A stretch of DNA of 64,000 nt. It comes from Rotaria sordida. Taxonomy: Eukaryota > Rotifera > Eurotatoria > Philodinida > Philodinidae. The position numbers and the translations under genes are program-made. The first letter of the stretch is position 1. Each line of letters begins with the position of its first letter. The notes under the pieces are model-generated. The model was not told the DNA's origin, searched no databases, and worked only from the letters and a program-made list of their open reading frames with translations. This document shows, piece by piece, positions 25,525 through 37,749 of the stretch. The stretch lies in NCBI GenBank assembly GCA_905250125.1, contig CAJNOL010000395.1, positions 1 through 64,000 of the forward strand, written 5' to 3'.

Positions 25525-28500
25525 ATGGGTGTAACTAATTCACGGCGACGATGTCAAAGTGAAGAAATATCTATCATATATACGTCTGAGAACAATATTA
25601 ATGAGAAAGAAAAAGCTGATAAGGTATGTGTATAATTGATTTATGATAATGATGTTCGTCTGTAAAGAAAATTATTTGTTAACAATGATCATTATTTTTT
25701 TTTTTTTCGTACTTTTTTTTAATCATCAGATTCATCTCACACACCATATGAACACATATGTAGAATGGATTCACAAGTGCCCTTTCAACCTTGGTAGACA
25801 TGGTTCATGTCAACTATTCAAATTTTATTTTCTCTCTCTCTCTCTCCATCTCTTTCCCCTGAGCATTTTCTCTTTTCTTTATACATATATGTATATATAT
25901 ATATATATTTATTGATAAGAACTATAAAAGAGAAAGAAACGATGATCGAATAATATATAAATACTCAAAGCTTATTTTTTTTTCCTTTCATTTAATTTCT
26001 TCACAGGATGTCATCTTACCTATGGCAACATATGAAAATGTTGGACTTATAAACACACCTAATATCAATAATAATAATAATAATAACAATCTTCATTCTT
26101 TATCAACACCATTAACTCGTGACTCATACGATTATTCATCAACAACATATAATCAACAAATAAATTCGAAATCATCTACAATGCCAAAAGATCATTATCA
26201 AAATGCAACAATAACAACTAAACATGATATTATTCCATCAGAAAATGAAACTAATTATTTAACACCATCTGATATAGATTCAACTATAAAATCAAATGAA
26301 ACAACAAAACGAATAAATAATACAAATGGAAAATTTTCTCTTCAAAAAATGATACGTCAAGGATTTTCATCATGGCGTACAAGAAAAAAACCACCATCAT
26401 TATCAACACCGCCAACATCAACTATATCAACAAATTTTTCAACACCATCTTCACCTCCTTCATCTACTAAACATTATATGGCAATGGATAATGATCTATC
26501 ACAAACTCATCCATCGACAACTATACGTTCAATGTCAACTGATTTAGTTTCAAATCCACTATCATCACAACGAATTATTGTTACAGAACAAATTGCTCCT
26601 CCAACAATTCGATCAAATAGTGTTGATTGTGCGACAGTAGATTTTGATCGTCCATCAACAAATATTCGTGGTTATATTCAATCACCTTGGGCAAATTCTT
26701 CCACATCAATGACTTCAAATACTAATACGACAGAATCGATATCTTCTCGTCCAGAACCTTTATCAACAAGTCGAACATTACCGACACAATTTATTGAAAA
26801 TACAAAAACATTGACACCATTATCAATAGGACCAGCATCTGTTAATGTTTCAACAACGACAGAAACAACAAATAGTACAACACCTTTAATAATATCATCA
26901 ATCAATTCATCTAAAATTCCACCTCCTGGTATGTATATCAATTCATTTTAAGGTTACCTTGAAAAAAATAGTCAAATTTTTGTCTGAATTATTGAAATTA
27001 AGATAAATGTAAGGAACGATAGCTCAAGGTCTAATTTTTCATAAATGATACGATTTTTTTTTTATTTGACGCCTCGCTTTTTCTATGATTTCTGTCATCA
27101 CATAGTTAAAACAATATGCTGTTTTCAGAAAGAACAAGAAATCTTTTATTGATTTTTTTAAAATTTTGTTTAAAACGACTTTGTCACACCGTGCATCTTG
27201 ACATGCTCGTTCAAACAAAAGAAAAATTACGTACATACATTGAAGATTCACAGAGAATTTTAGATTCCCAAATAAACTATTTTTAACCTTTGTTTGTTGA
27301 GTATGTCCTGAAAACGTCGTGAGATACTACTGAAAATTTCATACGATTTGAATGCACCTGACATAAGATCACTTTTTGAGAGAAGCTTGAGAGACATCCT
27401 CTTTCCAGATGTTAAGATCAAAATTTTTTTAATTTTTGGTTGTTCATCGCTGATATAGCTTTGAAGTGTCCTCTGTCAAATGCCATATAAATACGAGCTC
27501 TTCATTGTTAATTAATACTTTTAGTAAATCCAATTCTGACAAAAACTTGCACTGCAATTATTCTTTGTATGCAAAATTCTTCTCATGATAATAATTATCT
27601 CTCTCATTCCAAAGGTGTTAAGAACATGGATCATAAACTTCTAACATTGCTGTCTCGTTTACAAGTACTGCACATTGTTTAGGGTACCTACATTTGTTTT
27701 AAAAAATATGACATCGTTGATTTTTGGCAGATTTTACGAAAAAAAAACAACATGTGATACGCTCAGTATTTTGATCTTTTTATTTGAATGGAAAGAGATA
27801 AAACAAAAAAAAAGTAGGTATCCCAAACAGATACTAGTATCTTCTAAAAAACAAATGTTAGCCTTTGCAATCCAGATATTTTGCTAGAAGGAAGTATTTA
27901 GGAGTTTGAAGTTTATGACAACTTTTGTTCTACTCATCGAGATCAATTTACTCTGAAAGTTTTAAATATTTCTCATGAGCCGTTCTTTAGAAACTTTGGA
28001 AAGCAGGTCACCTTAATTAAACTTTTTTCTTTCTCATTAGTCGATTTGAACATTTAGGAATCAAAACTAATTTACCAGAAAGATCGGATATCATAAGAAA
28101 CAATAATCTTCTTCCTAGACTTGACAAAATTATTCTTTTTTCTTTCAATATATTCACTAAAGTTTTTGATAAATATTATTCAGAATAAATAATTGCTGAT
28201 AAAACTTCATCGTTCTAGTTTTTTAAGTTAATATAAGTGATTTAATTACAATATATATGTTTTTAGTTGCTCCTAAACCTGATATAAATCGTTTTACACC
28301 AATACGTTCCAATTATTTAAATAATAATCTTTCATCATCATCAACTACTACACCAACTCCATTTTCTCCTTCAACATCTAATACAATTGAACAACGTCAT
28401 GTTGCTTTTTCCAATAATCTTATATCAAATCAATTTAAACCTATTAATGATATAATAAATGATAATAATATTATTTATGCTAATATTAATCCATCAAATA

Positions 28501-29532
28501 CAATATTAAAAGAAAAATTTCAAATATATAATTCACCTGTAAATAATCGAAATACATCATCTCCAACATTAATATCAAATAGTATCAATGAAAAACAAAT
28601 TTCTAATACAACAAATAATATATCATCATCATCATCATCATCATCATCAACAAATTCTTCATCAACACCAATAATTCAAACAACAAAACAAAGTATTATA
28701 CAAGATATTGATACAACTAAATATGAAGAAATTCCAGCTAAAGAACCTGATCTATCACGACAACCTGAAAAAAGTGCATTAAAAAAACCAAATGGTATTA
28801 AACGTCGTGTTATACCTGTTTTTCGAGAAAATCAACGACCATCACCACGACCAAGTCCTAAATTACAACCTGTTATTCTTCTATCTCCATCATCAACAAT
28901 AAAAACAGTAAATAATGAAGAAAATACAAATTCAGATGAAAATTCTTCATCCGATGAAGAAAATTATACACCAAAAAAACGTTTTGCTAATGTACAACGT
29001 AATGATTCATTAGCACGTTTTCTTAAAGATCGTCCATTACCAGATGAATTATATGATAAACATATTCTTGTTAAATCATTCGATGAACGTAAAAATGAAC
29101 GTGAAAATATTGAAACAAAATTAGAACGTAAATTATCATTACGACCAAGACCTGAAGAACTTGAAGCACGAAATATTTTACGTGCTAAAACACAAGCTGA
29201 ATTAATGGCAGAAAAAGAAGAAAAAAAACGTTATTTAATACGAAAACTTAGTTTTCGACCAAGTATTCAAGGTAAAAACAAAAAAGGAAATATTTTAATT
29301 TTGATTATATTAATTAATTTTTATAGAACTTCGAGATCGAAAAATTATTCGTTTTTGTGATTATATTGAAGTATCCGATTGTGATGATGTTGATCGACGT
29401 GCTGATAAACCATGGACACGTTTAACACAAAGAGATAAACAACTTATACGAAGAGAACTTAATGAATATAAAAGTTCTGAAATGGAAATTCATCCTGAAA
29501 GTGCAAAATATACACGTTTTCATCCACCTTAG
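25525..29532 (+). CDS. PHACTR: Phosphatase and actin regulator (PHACTR) family protein
   Basis: PP1-binding and G-actin-binding regulator, 743 residues in four exons: 25525-25623, 26007-26928, 28267-29271 and 29327-29532. Starts [10 protein letters not shown], a plausible N-myristoylation signal (G2, S6) with adjacent basic residues and C10. Residues about 140-162 ([17 protein letters not shown]) resemble the basic FKPWKWRKKK block of vertebrate PHACTRs. A long Ser/Thr/Asn-rich linker follows. Three RPEL actin-binding repeats are clear: RPLPDEL (596-602), RPRPEEL (633-639) and RPSIQEL (671-677, split by intron 3). The C-terminal PP1-binding region is intact: [24 protein letters not shown], and the conserved end RFHPP. 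No N-terminal RPEL was seen after the basic block, unlike vertebrate relatives. Intron 2 (1338 bp) contains a 1.06 kb TTAA-flanked element. A TCA microsatellite (about 28622-28650) encodes a poly-Ser run. Confidence 0.94.
26952..28012. mobile_element. TTAA-flanked interspersed element in PHACTR intron 2 (copy A)
   Basis: Bounded by GGTTACC at 26952-26958 and GGTCACC at 28006-28012, which are imperfect inverted ends, and flanked on both sides by TTAA (26948-26951 and 28013-28016). TTAA target duplication is a hallmark of piggyBac-type elements. The 3' half (about 27415-28012) is clearly similar to 60870-61624 in another gene's intron. Shared words include TCATCGCTRATAT, GTCAAATGCCATATAAAT, CTCTTCATTGTTA, GAAAGTTTTAAATATTTCT. 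No transposase frame was seen, so probably non-autonomous. Piggybac affiliation is inference. Confidence 0.65.
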
Positions 29533-32500
29533 TAAAAAGTTAAATATTATCTATATATAAGTTTCTCTGTTTTTCTTTTCTCTTATTTACTGTGATTCAT
29601 GTTTGTGTATCTGTATATGTAATATCTTTTTCTATTGGCTTAATATTACTTCAATACATTTATTTTTTTTTGTGTCATCTTATAACAAGTAGTATGTTTG
29701 GCCTTTGTTTTGATCAAAAATTTACTATCTTGAACGTTCTTATGTACAAATTGACCGGTTTCTACTTTCTTCATGTGCTTTATTGTTCATAATGAACCAT
29801 AGTTTTTCTCTTTAACAACAAATAAGGCATATAATTAATGCATGCTGATAAATGTTTATATACTCTGCCTTTCATTTATTCTCTTGGTTCTTTTTTTTTG
29901 TTATCTTGTATAGATCTTTTTTTTTTGTTTTTGGTTGTACAGAAAAAGAAAAAGTTTAAGTGAACAATATGATAGGCAAGAGACGTTGCAAATCATTATA
30001 AATATATTCTTTTTGTTTTGTTTTGTTTTTTGAATACTTGACATTCAACAAATAAACTTTCATATAAGAAAGTAATGAGAAATGTATGTTTCCATTTGAT
30101 TTAAAATTTTATGGTAATCTGAAGAAAAAAATATACAAGATTTACAATAAGTTGAAGACATTCGTGAAATATACATGGCGATCATAAAAATGATTTATTA
30201 TGTTTGAAATTACTAACACAGAAAATAGAAACATAAACGTGTGTTAGACAAAAATGCATAAAGACGCCCGTGTTGTATAGATAAATTTATAGAAATATTC
30301 AGTAGTTACATTTTGATAAATATATATTATCGGATGTGAATGTAGGTCTTCTCACTCACACCCTTACTTTGTCATATGGTTCATCATCATCCGTAGATGA
30401 ATTTTCATTAAAAACAACAAAAACCAGGAGTAACTTGTTGAATAGCAAAATGACAAACAAAAACTGAATATGTTTTTTCGTAATGGAAAGAAGATATATA
30501 AATCATAATTGCAGTATATGTGAACCGATGAAGAGCGGATTGGTACTTGCAACCCAATTTTGTTGTTCTACATATGCACTCAAAACATCAGTTCAATATT
30601 ATAAAGAATAGTAATACTTCATGGTCGGGTAGTTACTTCTGTCTAGGACTGTAACTATTATTTATTGTATTTACTTCATTGATAGCATCAATAAATTTCA
30701 TTATTTTAGTATTATCTTAATCACAAAAAAATAATAAACAACTAAAATTCCACACACAAATCGAAATCATCTGCTTATGTTAAAAATAATTGTTTCCATA
30801 AATTCAATAAAACAATTTTTTTCCATTTTCATTGTTATTATTTGTTTTAAATGCATAATCCTTCAGGATTTTCTCTAAGAATTACGAAAACTAAAAAGTT
30901 CTTTGGAGAAACTAAATATAAATAGATTAAAATTTTCATAAAGAATACAGCGTTGAACGATGTAATTCGTTGTTTTAAAAATGTGCTTATAAAATTCGAA
31001 AATCTATTTTCGTGTTTGAATGAGATATGGTTCCATTAGTAGAGTTCCTTTTTTTTCTTCGAACACTTTATCTAAATTGTTCATATTATGGATTTCGAAA
31101 AAACTATTAAATATGAATTTGCCCTTTCCATCCCATTGTTGTATCTACAACGATTGTCAGTAGCACGTCATATGATTGAAGAGTGATAGTGAGGAGATTT
31201 CTTCCTCCTGTATAAAAAAAATATGAGAAAAGTATGCATATAATCGAAACCTTTTTCTCTAATTTTCAGATGGAATCATCGATTTCCTCCGAAACAGAGA
31301 GTTTTATTCGAGTATTTCAGGAAAATCGGTCTTTTTTAACAATGCAAATATTTCACTTTTGTTTTCAAAAAGAGTAGAGTATTTTTTTTTTTGTTTATAA
31401 ATGTTTTCTTTTCCTCTTGAATAACAACAAACGAAAGCCATAGTGGGAAATAACGCTTGAATTAATATAAATTTTAAAAAATGGAGTAAAACACTAGAAA
31501 TCTTGAAAACTATGGTAACATCGTTTTATTTCACCTCTGATTAGTAATTATTCATTGTTCTAATCAATGTTCATTCCATGATGAGGAAATCTAATTATCA
31601 TGATTACCTATTATGAAAGAACTTGATATTTTTGTTGTTCATGATTAGTCTATGATCAGAAAATGATTTGAGACAACAAGTGAAAAATTGAAAGTAAAGC
31701 TTCAACTGTAAGCAACCGTTTCAGCATATATTAGGCCCACAAGGAGGTTGTAGTATGACTAGAACAAGTCTAAAAGGATTCATGCCCATGGCCCTTTGCA
31801 ATTCAGTTATGGTCATTTTACAGAATTTTCGATCGATTATTATGGTGGAATTTCGACTTGAAATTTCGTGCATGAGTAGATCTAACGACCCTCAGAATAT
31901 TAGTAGTATAAAACTTGAAACTTGATTTCAACTGAGATTTCAAGTTTCACGTTTATGTATATCATCTATTCTATCAGTCCTTCCGTAGTACCCACACCAA
32001 CTGCGATGATTTGTGTGTTTCCTTTGCATATGTCCTCTATTTGGTCAGTCCTTTCGCGGCACTCATATCTGTGGAAGGATCCTGTCCTACTTCGAAAAAG
32101 ACGCGATGTATCTTCTTTCGCGCGAAAAGTTGAAAGATGAGAGTTTAAAATTGAAAATCAAAATTGTATCAGTGAAAATTGAAAGATGAGAACTACAAAT
32201 TTAAAACAGAAAGGTGAAAGTTGATGATTGAAAGTTTTAAATTTGAACGTGAAAATTGAAAATTGAAATTTCAATCGAATTCAAGTTTCAAGTTTAACAT
32301 ATATGATTTAGTACTAAATAGGTGCAATAATCTACCGAACTTTCAAGGAGTTGGATATGTGGAATATGAGAGCAAAAAATTTTAAAATGATTTTCGCACT
32401 TCTGGGATATCTTTTAGGTTTTGATCTGTAATGATGTCAATGTTATTCAAATGATGTTCGCTGTAAATCGACTGTCAAGTCGAATATGTTCTTCTTTCGG

Positions 32501-32623
32501 TTAAATGTCGATCTCTCTATTGTTTTCTTTTCTGTGGACTAAAACTTTTATTTGTTTTTTTGCTCTACAGATAAATGATAAAAGCAGGCAAAACATTCAT
32601 GTTTAATCGATGACAAATAATGT
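29533..32623. other. Intergenic region between convergent PHACTR and vWA genes
   Basis: 3.1 kb without a supportable gene. 31730-31810 (around GGATTCATGCCCATGGCCCTTTGC) is a weak relative of the arm of the palindrome in the CDF intron 6 (14160-14220). 32125-32300 is a degenerate short-period tract. The open frame at 31922-32140 has no domain. The rest is AT-rich with poly-T runs. Confidence 0.5.
32125..32300. repeat. Degenerate GAAAATTGAAA-type tandem tract
   Basis: Words such as GAAAATTGAAAGATGAGA, GAAAGGTGAAAGTTGA and GAAAATTGAAAATTGAAA recur with irregular spacing of roughly 10-30 bases. It looks like a decayed minisatellite. It ends in TCAAGTTTCAAGTTT, the reverse complement of the AAACTTGAAACTTGA found near 31912. 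Confidence 0.55.
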
Positions 32624-35177
32624 TCAAAATTGTTGACGAATACTCTCCAATAACGATTGAAGTTGTTTAGCATCTTTGCCAAGTAAATCGAGAAGGCGTT
32701 TGCGAGCTTTTTGCACTACACCATGCCACATTGTCGACATTGTGGCGAAACGCGTTTCAAGTGCGACAACAACAATAGCCGTAATGAGAATTAGCTGATT
32801 GTTGAATGATGGAAAATTCGTCAATGATTTTCCAGTCAATTGTTCTATACTTTTTGTATTCAAATCCCATAAACCATCAAATTTTTGTTTGTTGATCAAG
32901 TAGCGAACAATATTTTGATCTCCTATAGGCCATGCTTCACTTTTGTCTTGGTCGATCAAAGACTGCTGGTATGAACTGATTGGAGGGTAATTAGAACTGT
33001 GAGTTGATGAGATTAAATCATCAGACTCTGCTATTTCGGCTTCCAAGCAGTCTTTATACACGAGATCATTTAACAATAAATCTACTTGAGACATCGATCT
33101 TAAATTGGCACAATCCATGTCCCAGTTTAGCGTCGATTGTTTTATCGAAGCCATCGACATTGGTGCTAGCATTGAACGATTCATCATCGGAGGTGATGGC
33201 ATCATACAGGCAGGAAAATTCATGACCTGGGATACTTGTAAGTGTTCGTCATCAGCCGATATTTGAATTGGTATTTCGCGTAAGACCATATCAACATTGC
33301 TGGCATTCATTCGTTTTTCGACACCGATAAAAGCGGTGTAGGGACTCAGAATTTGATACTTGAGTGAAAGCTCAATAATGCGTTTCTTTATGATTTCTTT
33401 CTCATCGATCGTCGTTGCTGGTGTTGATGATGGACGATCTTCTTGAAACCGACTTTGTAGCGAACCTGAAATGTTTTGCTTGACCGATGAAGGTAATTTC
33501 GAATGTTGCAATTCTAGAATGAGTGCTTTAGCAGCAAGTCGAGCAATGGTACCATTGACACTGACATTCGGTATTGTATCAACATTTGCTCTGCCCAATC
33601 GACTTTTATCGGTCAATAATTCGACACTAGGATTGTGATCAAAGACAAACATTGGATCACTGGCAAGTGCATAGGCAATCAGACGATCATTAACATAGAC
33701 CGGTGGCATTTTTGTGGGTGCACTCATAACATTCGTACCTAAATTCCATTTCACTTCTATGTTTGTTATACAAGATTGAAGAGCTTTTTGTAATTGTTCA
33801 CCAACATAAATGTCGACACTACTGTTGGGTGGAATAAAAACAAAACGTCCGTTTGTTGCTCGAGCAAGGCCTTTGACCAGAGAACGGCTTGGTGAATGAC
33901 CCAAACCAAATGAAAAGATTCGTGTTGAAGTAGCCATCGAACGACACAAATCGAGTACTTCGTTGACGTTTGAAATTTCTCCATCAGTCAAGAGAAATAT
34001 TTGTCGTGCACGACCTTGTCCTGGAGGATGTTGTTCTAACCATTGAAGTGGACCTAACTAGAATGAAGACATATGGTCGATTTTCTAAGATAACATCGAT
34101 GAAACTTACTAATTCAGTACCGCCCAAATCAGCTCGTAAATGTTTGGTAAGTTGTTCAGCTTTTTGAGCATTCTGTTCGTTGTAAATAGAAGTGATCTCT
34201 TTGAATAATGCCACATGATTTGATCCAAATCGTATGATATTAAAATGGCAATCTACTGGCAGACTCTTGAGAAAGAGTAACATAGCTTCCCGTGCCAATC
34301 CGATCTTGTTCTCATCTTCCATCGATCCACTACAGTCGACAACAAATATAAATTCATTGGTCATCTCTACATTGTTCATTACACGTTGGCAATCTTCTTC
34401 AGTTGGTATAAATGAAGCCATAACAGCGCCAGGTTCTACAGCGGAAATGGTATTTGAACGGTTACCAGCTAACTCTATATCTATTAAGATATCTCGATCG
34501 AGATGGGTGTTTTGTTGAGCAAATGCGATGACATAGACATTCTCTTGGCCGACTTCAACCTGAATTGGATGAGACATCGAGCTGATTCGAGAGACGTTGG
34601 CTTTCTCTACTCGACAATGAAATTCAATTGTGTATGGAGCTGTTTGAACATATTTGGACGTAGTACCGAACGGTGAACTGATACCACCTTTATTTGGATT
34701 GTAGCGAGGTGCGATAGTTGTTGGAATAACAAAACGAATCTGGCTTCCATTTTGAACTAAATCCAGTTCGGAGACGTACGATATATGGATGTGACATTCT
34801 TTACCGGGTGGTAGTGCACCGACGTTGATTATAAAATTATCTTGTGATTTTTCATCTTGTTCGAGTAAATATGCTCCATGACCTTGTTGAAGAGCATCAT
34901 TGTATTCTCGTTGTGCTTCCTTTTTTTCTTTCAATTGTGCAATAATTTCTCGATCATCAATCCGAGCAACAAATGAGTAGATTGCTGCTTGTTCCTCTAT
35001 TGGGAAACAGTAAACGGCTTCAATTGGTTTTGTTTCATCATTGCGAAAAATTTGTTTGACAGTCACATCGGCAGCAAACGATTTAATGTAGGCTTCGACA
35101 CTCACTTTTTTCAATGGTACGTATTGTTGCTCTGGCTGCTGAGTAGAAAAAGAAGACTCTTGCTTGATTCGGAGCAT
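32624..35177 (-). CDS. VWA5A: VIT and von Willebrand factor A domain protein (VWA5A-like)
   Basis: 833 residues in two exons: 35177-34110 and 34057-32624, with a 52 bp intron. The frame is open to 35225 but without an earlier ATG; MLRIKQESS at 35177 is the start. Residues about 15-150 form a VIT domain (PLKKVSVEAYIKSFAADVTV; YCFPIEEQAAIYSFVARIDD). The vWA domain starts near 276, with an intact MIDAS: D281-C-S-G-S285, T354 in GGTEL, and D381 in LLTDGE, so metal-dependent ligand binding should work. The middle region (about 470-620) matches VWA5A/inter-alpha-inhibitor-like C-terminal parts (KYQILSPYTAFIGVEKR). The end has the FDGLWDL and LTAIVVVALE-like segment seen in VWA5A and PARP4 relatives (here LITAIVVVALETRF). 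No signal peptide, so intracellular as for VWA5A. The exact orthologue within the VWA5A/5B group is uncertain. Confidence 0.92.
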
Positions 35178-37749
35178 CGTAAAGAATGAGGTGGTAGCTG
35201 TTGTTTTTACACGTTTAAATATCAACTGATTGCAGTCGGAAGTTTATGAGTCAATATGAAGAAAAGAGCGAAGTCTACGACTGTGTGATTCATAGAGGCG
35301 AGAACGCTACAAAGTACGAAGGGCGCTTGAGCAACGTGTAGCACGACGATGAATCAGTTAATGAAATAAAAAAGATGCGATGTGCCTTGTTTGCGCACAA
35401 GCCCGATTGTAGCATATACTATTTCATAGTGTTGTGAAAGTATATGAGTAGTCGAAGAGGATTGAAAGTACACGGTGCGGACAATTCAAAATTTAAGCAT
35501 TTTTTTTCTATGAATCATATGCCGTTATATAGAGCTCAAAAAACTGTATAAGAAAATTTGTGTTTTAAGATTTTTCGTTCATTTATTCACAAAAAAATTA
35601 AAATACATAGATAACTTCATTCAATAGAAGGTGTGGGTGTAAGTGATATCTTCTAGTTTTCTGACTTGAACAGCAAAAATCCATATCCACCGTGCAAGAT
35701 AGCCGAAAGAGGAAGCAATTTTTGCTTCCTTTCTCATGATATATCAAAGTCCATTAGAATCTAATAAAAAGTATAACTTTCTTCTTAGCGTGGTATAACC
35801 AAAAATATATGTTCGTAAAAAATTGTTTTCATATAATTTTGACAAAGTTTTATATCGGTATAAAATAGAAATTAAATGAATAAATTTTCTTAATCATTTA
35901 TATAAACGTTCTCTTTCATCGGAGTTAGTTGCTGTCGAAATTTAATTTCATTAAAATTATTTTTTAGTCATTTACTGGTATTTGATCTGGAAATAGATTG
36001 ACGAAAATCAATTTCGAAGGTATTTTTTTTATAGGAGATTCTTAATGATATGAAATTAAAATATGTTTTCTTTTGTCTCTTTTATTGTAATTATATTATG
36101 ATGTCATTAATAAACTGATAAAAAGAAATTGTTAATTGCAATAATTTTCTTGTTATACGGGTACATTGTTCATGAATAATTCATGTCTAACTCTTTATGC
36201 AAGCTCAATTTTGTTTCATAAACGAAAGTTTAATTATAATTAACTCTCTCTGAATGCATTAACGCCTGTGTGAACGTGTCAGTGTGAACAATAAAAAAAT
36301 CTACACCTCTTAAATGCATGTCTTATTGATGAATTCCAGTCAATTTTTATCGAATTTCGTCTATTTGACATTGTTCTTTCTAGAATCAGTTCATTTTAAA
36401 AGATAGAATTAAGTTTTACACATATATGTCTTTTATGGATGCATAATTTTTGTCTGTGTAAAAACTATATATAAGTTTATTCAAACGTAAAGAAAAATCT
36501 TATTAAAAAAAGCCAGGTAGAGAAGCATCAATAACATAGTCAATATTTATATATACATGGATAAGAAGCTTAAGAAAGCATAGCACAAATGAAATCAAGA
36601 AGTCTCGAATATGTGCCTGAACGTTTCAAACATATATGTTGAAATCTTTTCATTGAAAATATTCTCTATTTACTCTTGCATGTGCAAAAACTTGACTTTT
36701 TAATAAAAACCCAAGATGAACTGAAAATTTCAAAATCTTTAAACTTCATATTAAAACATGAAAGCGAGGTTTTGCCAATGGCTTAGTTCTAATCACAAAA
36801 TTTTATTCATTTTCTGCAATCCACTTTTGACACATATTACATATGAGAATATTCCATCAATGAATAAAATATTAAGATTGTACATGATCGATTTGAATTG
36901 ATCGAGCAATCAGATATTCTATTCTAATTTCGAACTTAATTGGAAATAAAAAACAAATTTATATGAATGATGATTCAACATCAAACAAATTCAATAATAT
37001 ATTTCAGCTTAGTTTTATGAATAGATCGAGAATAAAAATGTAAAAGTTTTGTCATTACTGATCGAGAATTGACTGAAAAATGGAATTGTTTCTTGAAATT
37101 AGTAGTTGTGAAAAGTCATATTATTCTTCAAATGTTCGATATTGTCGTCAATACGCTCTTGTTTTGTAGCTATGATTTGATTCGCTGACAAACACAGAAG
37201 TATACATGATGTTTACTTTATGAATACGATACTTCCCATATTCGAACAGTCAATTTCTATTTATGTTCAAAATGATTAGATCTCGTTGATGATTAATTTT
37301 ATTTATGAGTTCTTATTTTCAAAATAGATTTAATATTTAGTTAAGTTCAAAGCAACATTATTCATAAAGTATGATTATAAGTGTAAAATTATTACTATGA
37401 TTATTATAATAAAATATAGATGGCACTAATTTATAATTCATTATTCTCATGATAATCTATCAATGGTTTCTAGTTAACCATTTAAATTATTTGAATCTTT
37501 ATTTCTAATAAATATTGGATGTTCCAATGTCGACCTCCTTTTCTTTTCTTAGAGCTCGTTGTTTATTTATTTACTTGTTCTTTCATTTTAGTATTTCATC
37601 TTTTTCTTTTTTCTTTTTTCTTTTTCTTTAAATTCCTATCTATTTTTTCCTAATTGAAATTTAAAGAAATCATACGGTATATAAATAATATCAAATTAAA
37701 ATTAAATTTCTATCATTTATTTCCCTTTTTTTTTCTAGTCTAGACAATA
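35178..37749. other. Divergent intergenic region between vWA gene and NAA15
   Basis: 2.6 kb, AT-rich, holding the promoters of both genes. No coding sequence was seen. TTTTTTTTTCTAG ends near 37739, 11 bases before the NAA15 ATG, which is a typical splice acceptor and implies a 5' UTR intron or trans-splicing. Confidence 0.5.

Noticed and set aside
34234-34518. Plus-strand open frame opposite the vWA gene
   Set aside because: Shadow of the minus-strand coding exon; the minus-strand reading has clear VIT and vWA motifs.
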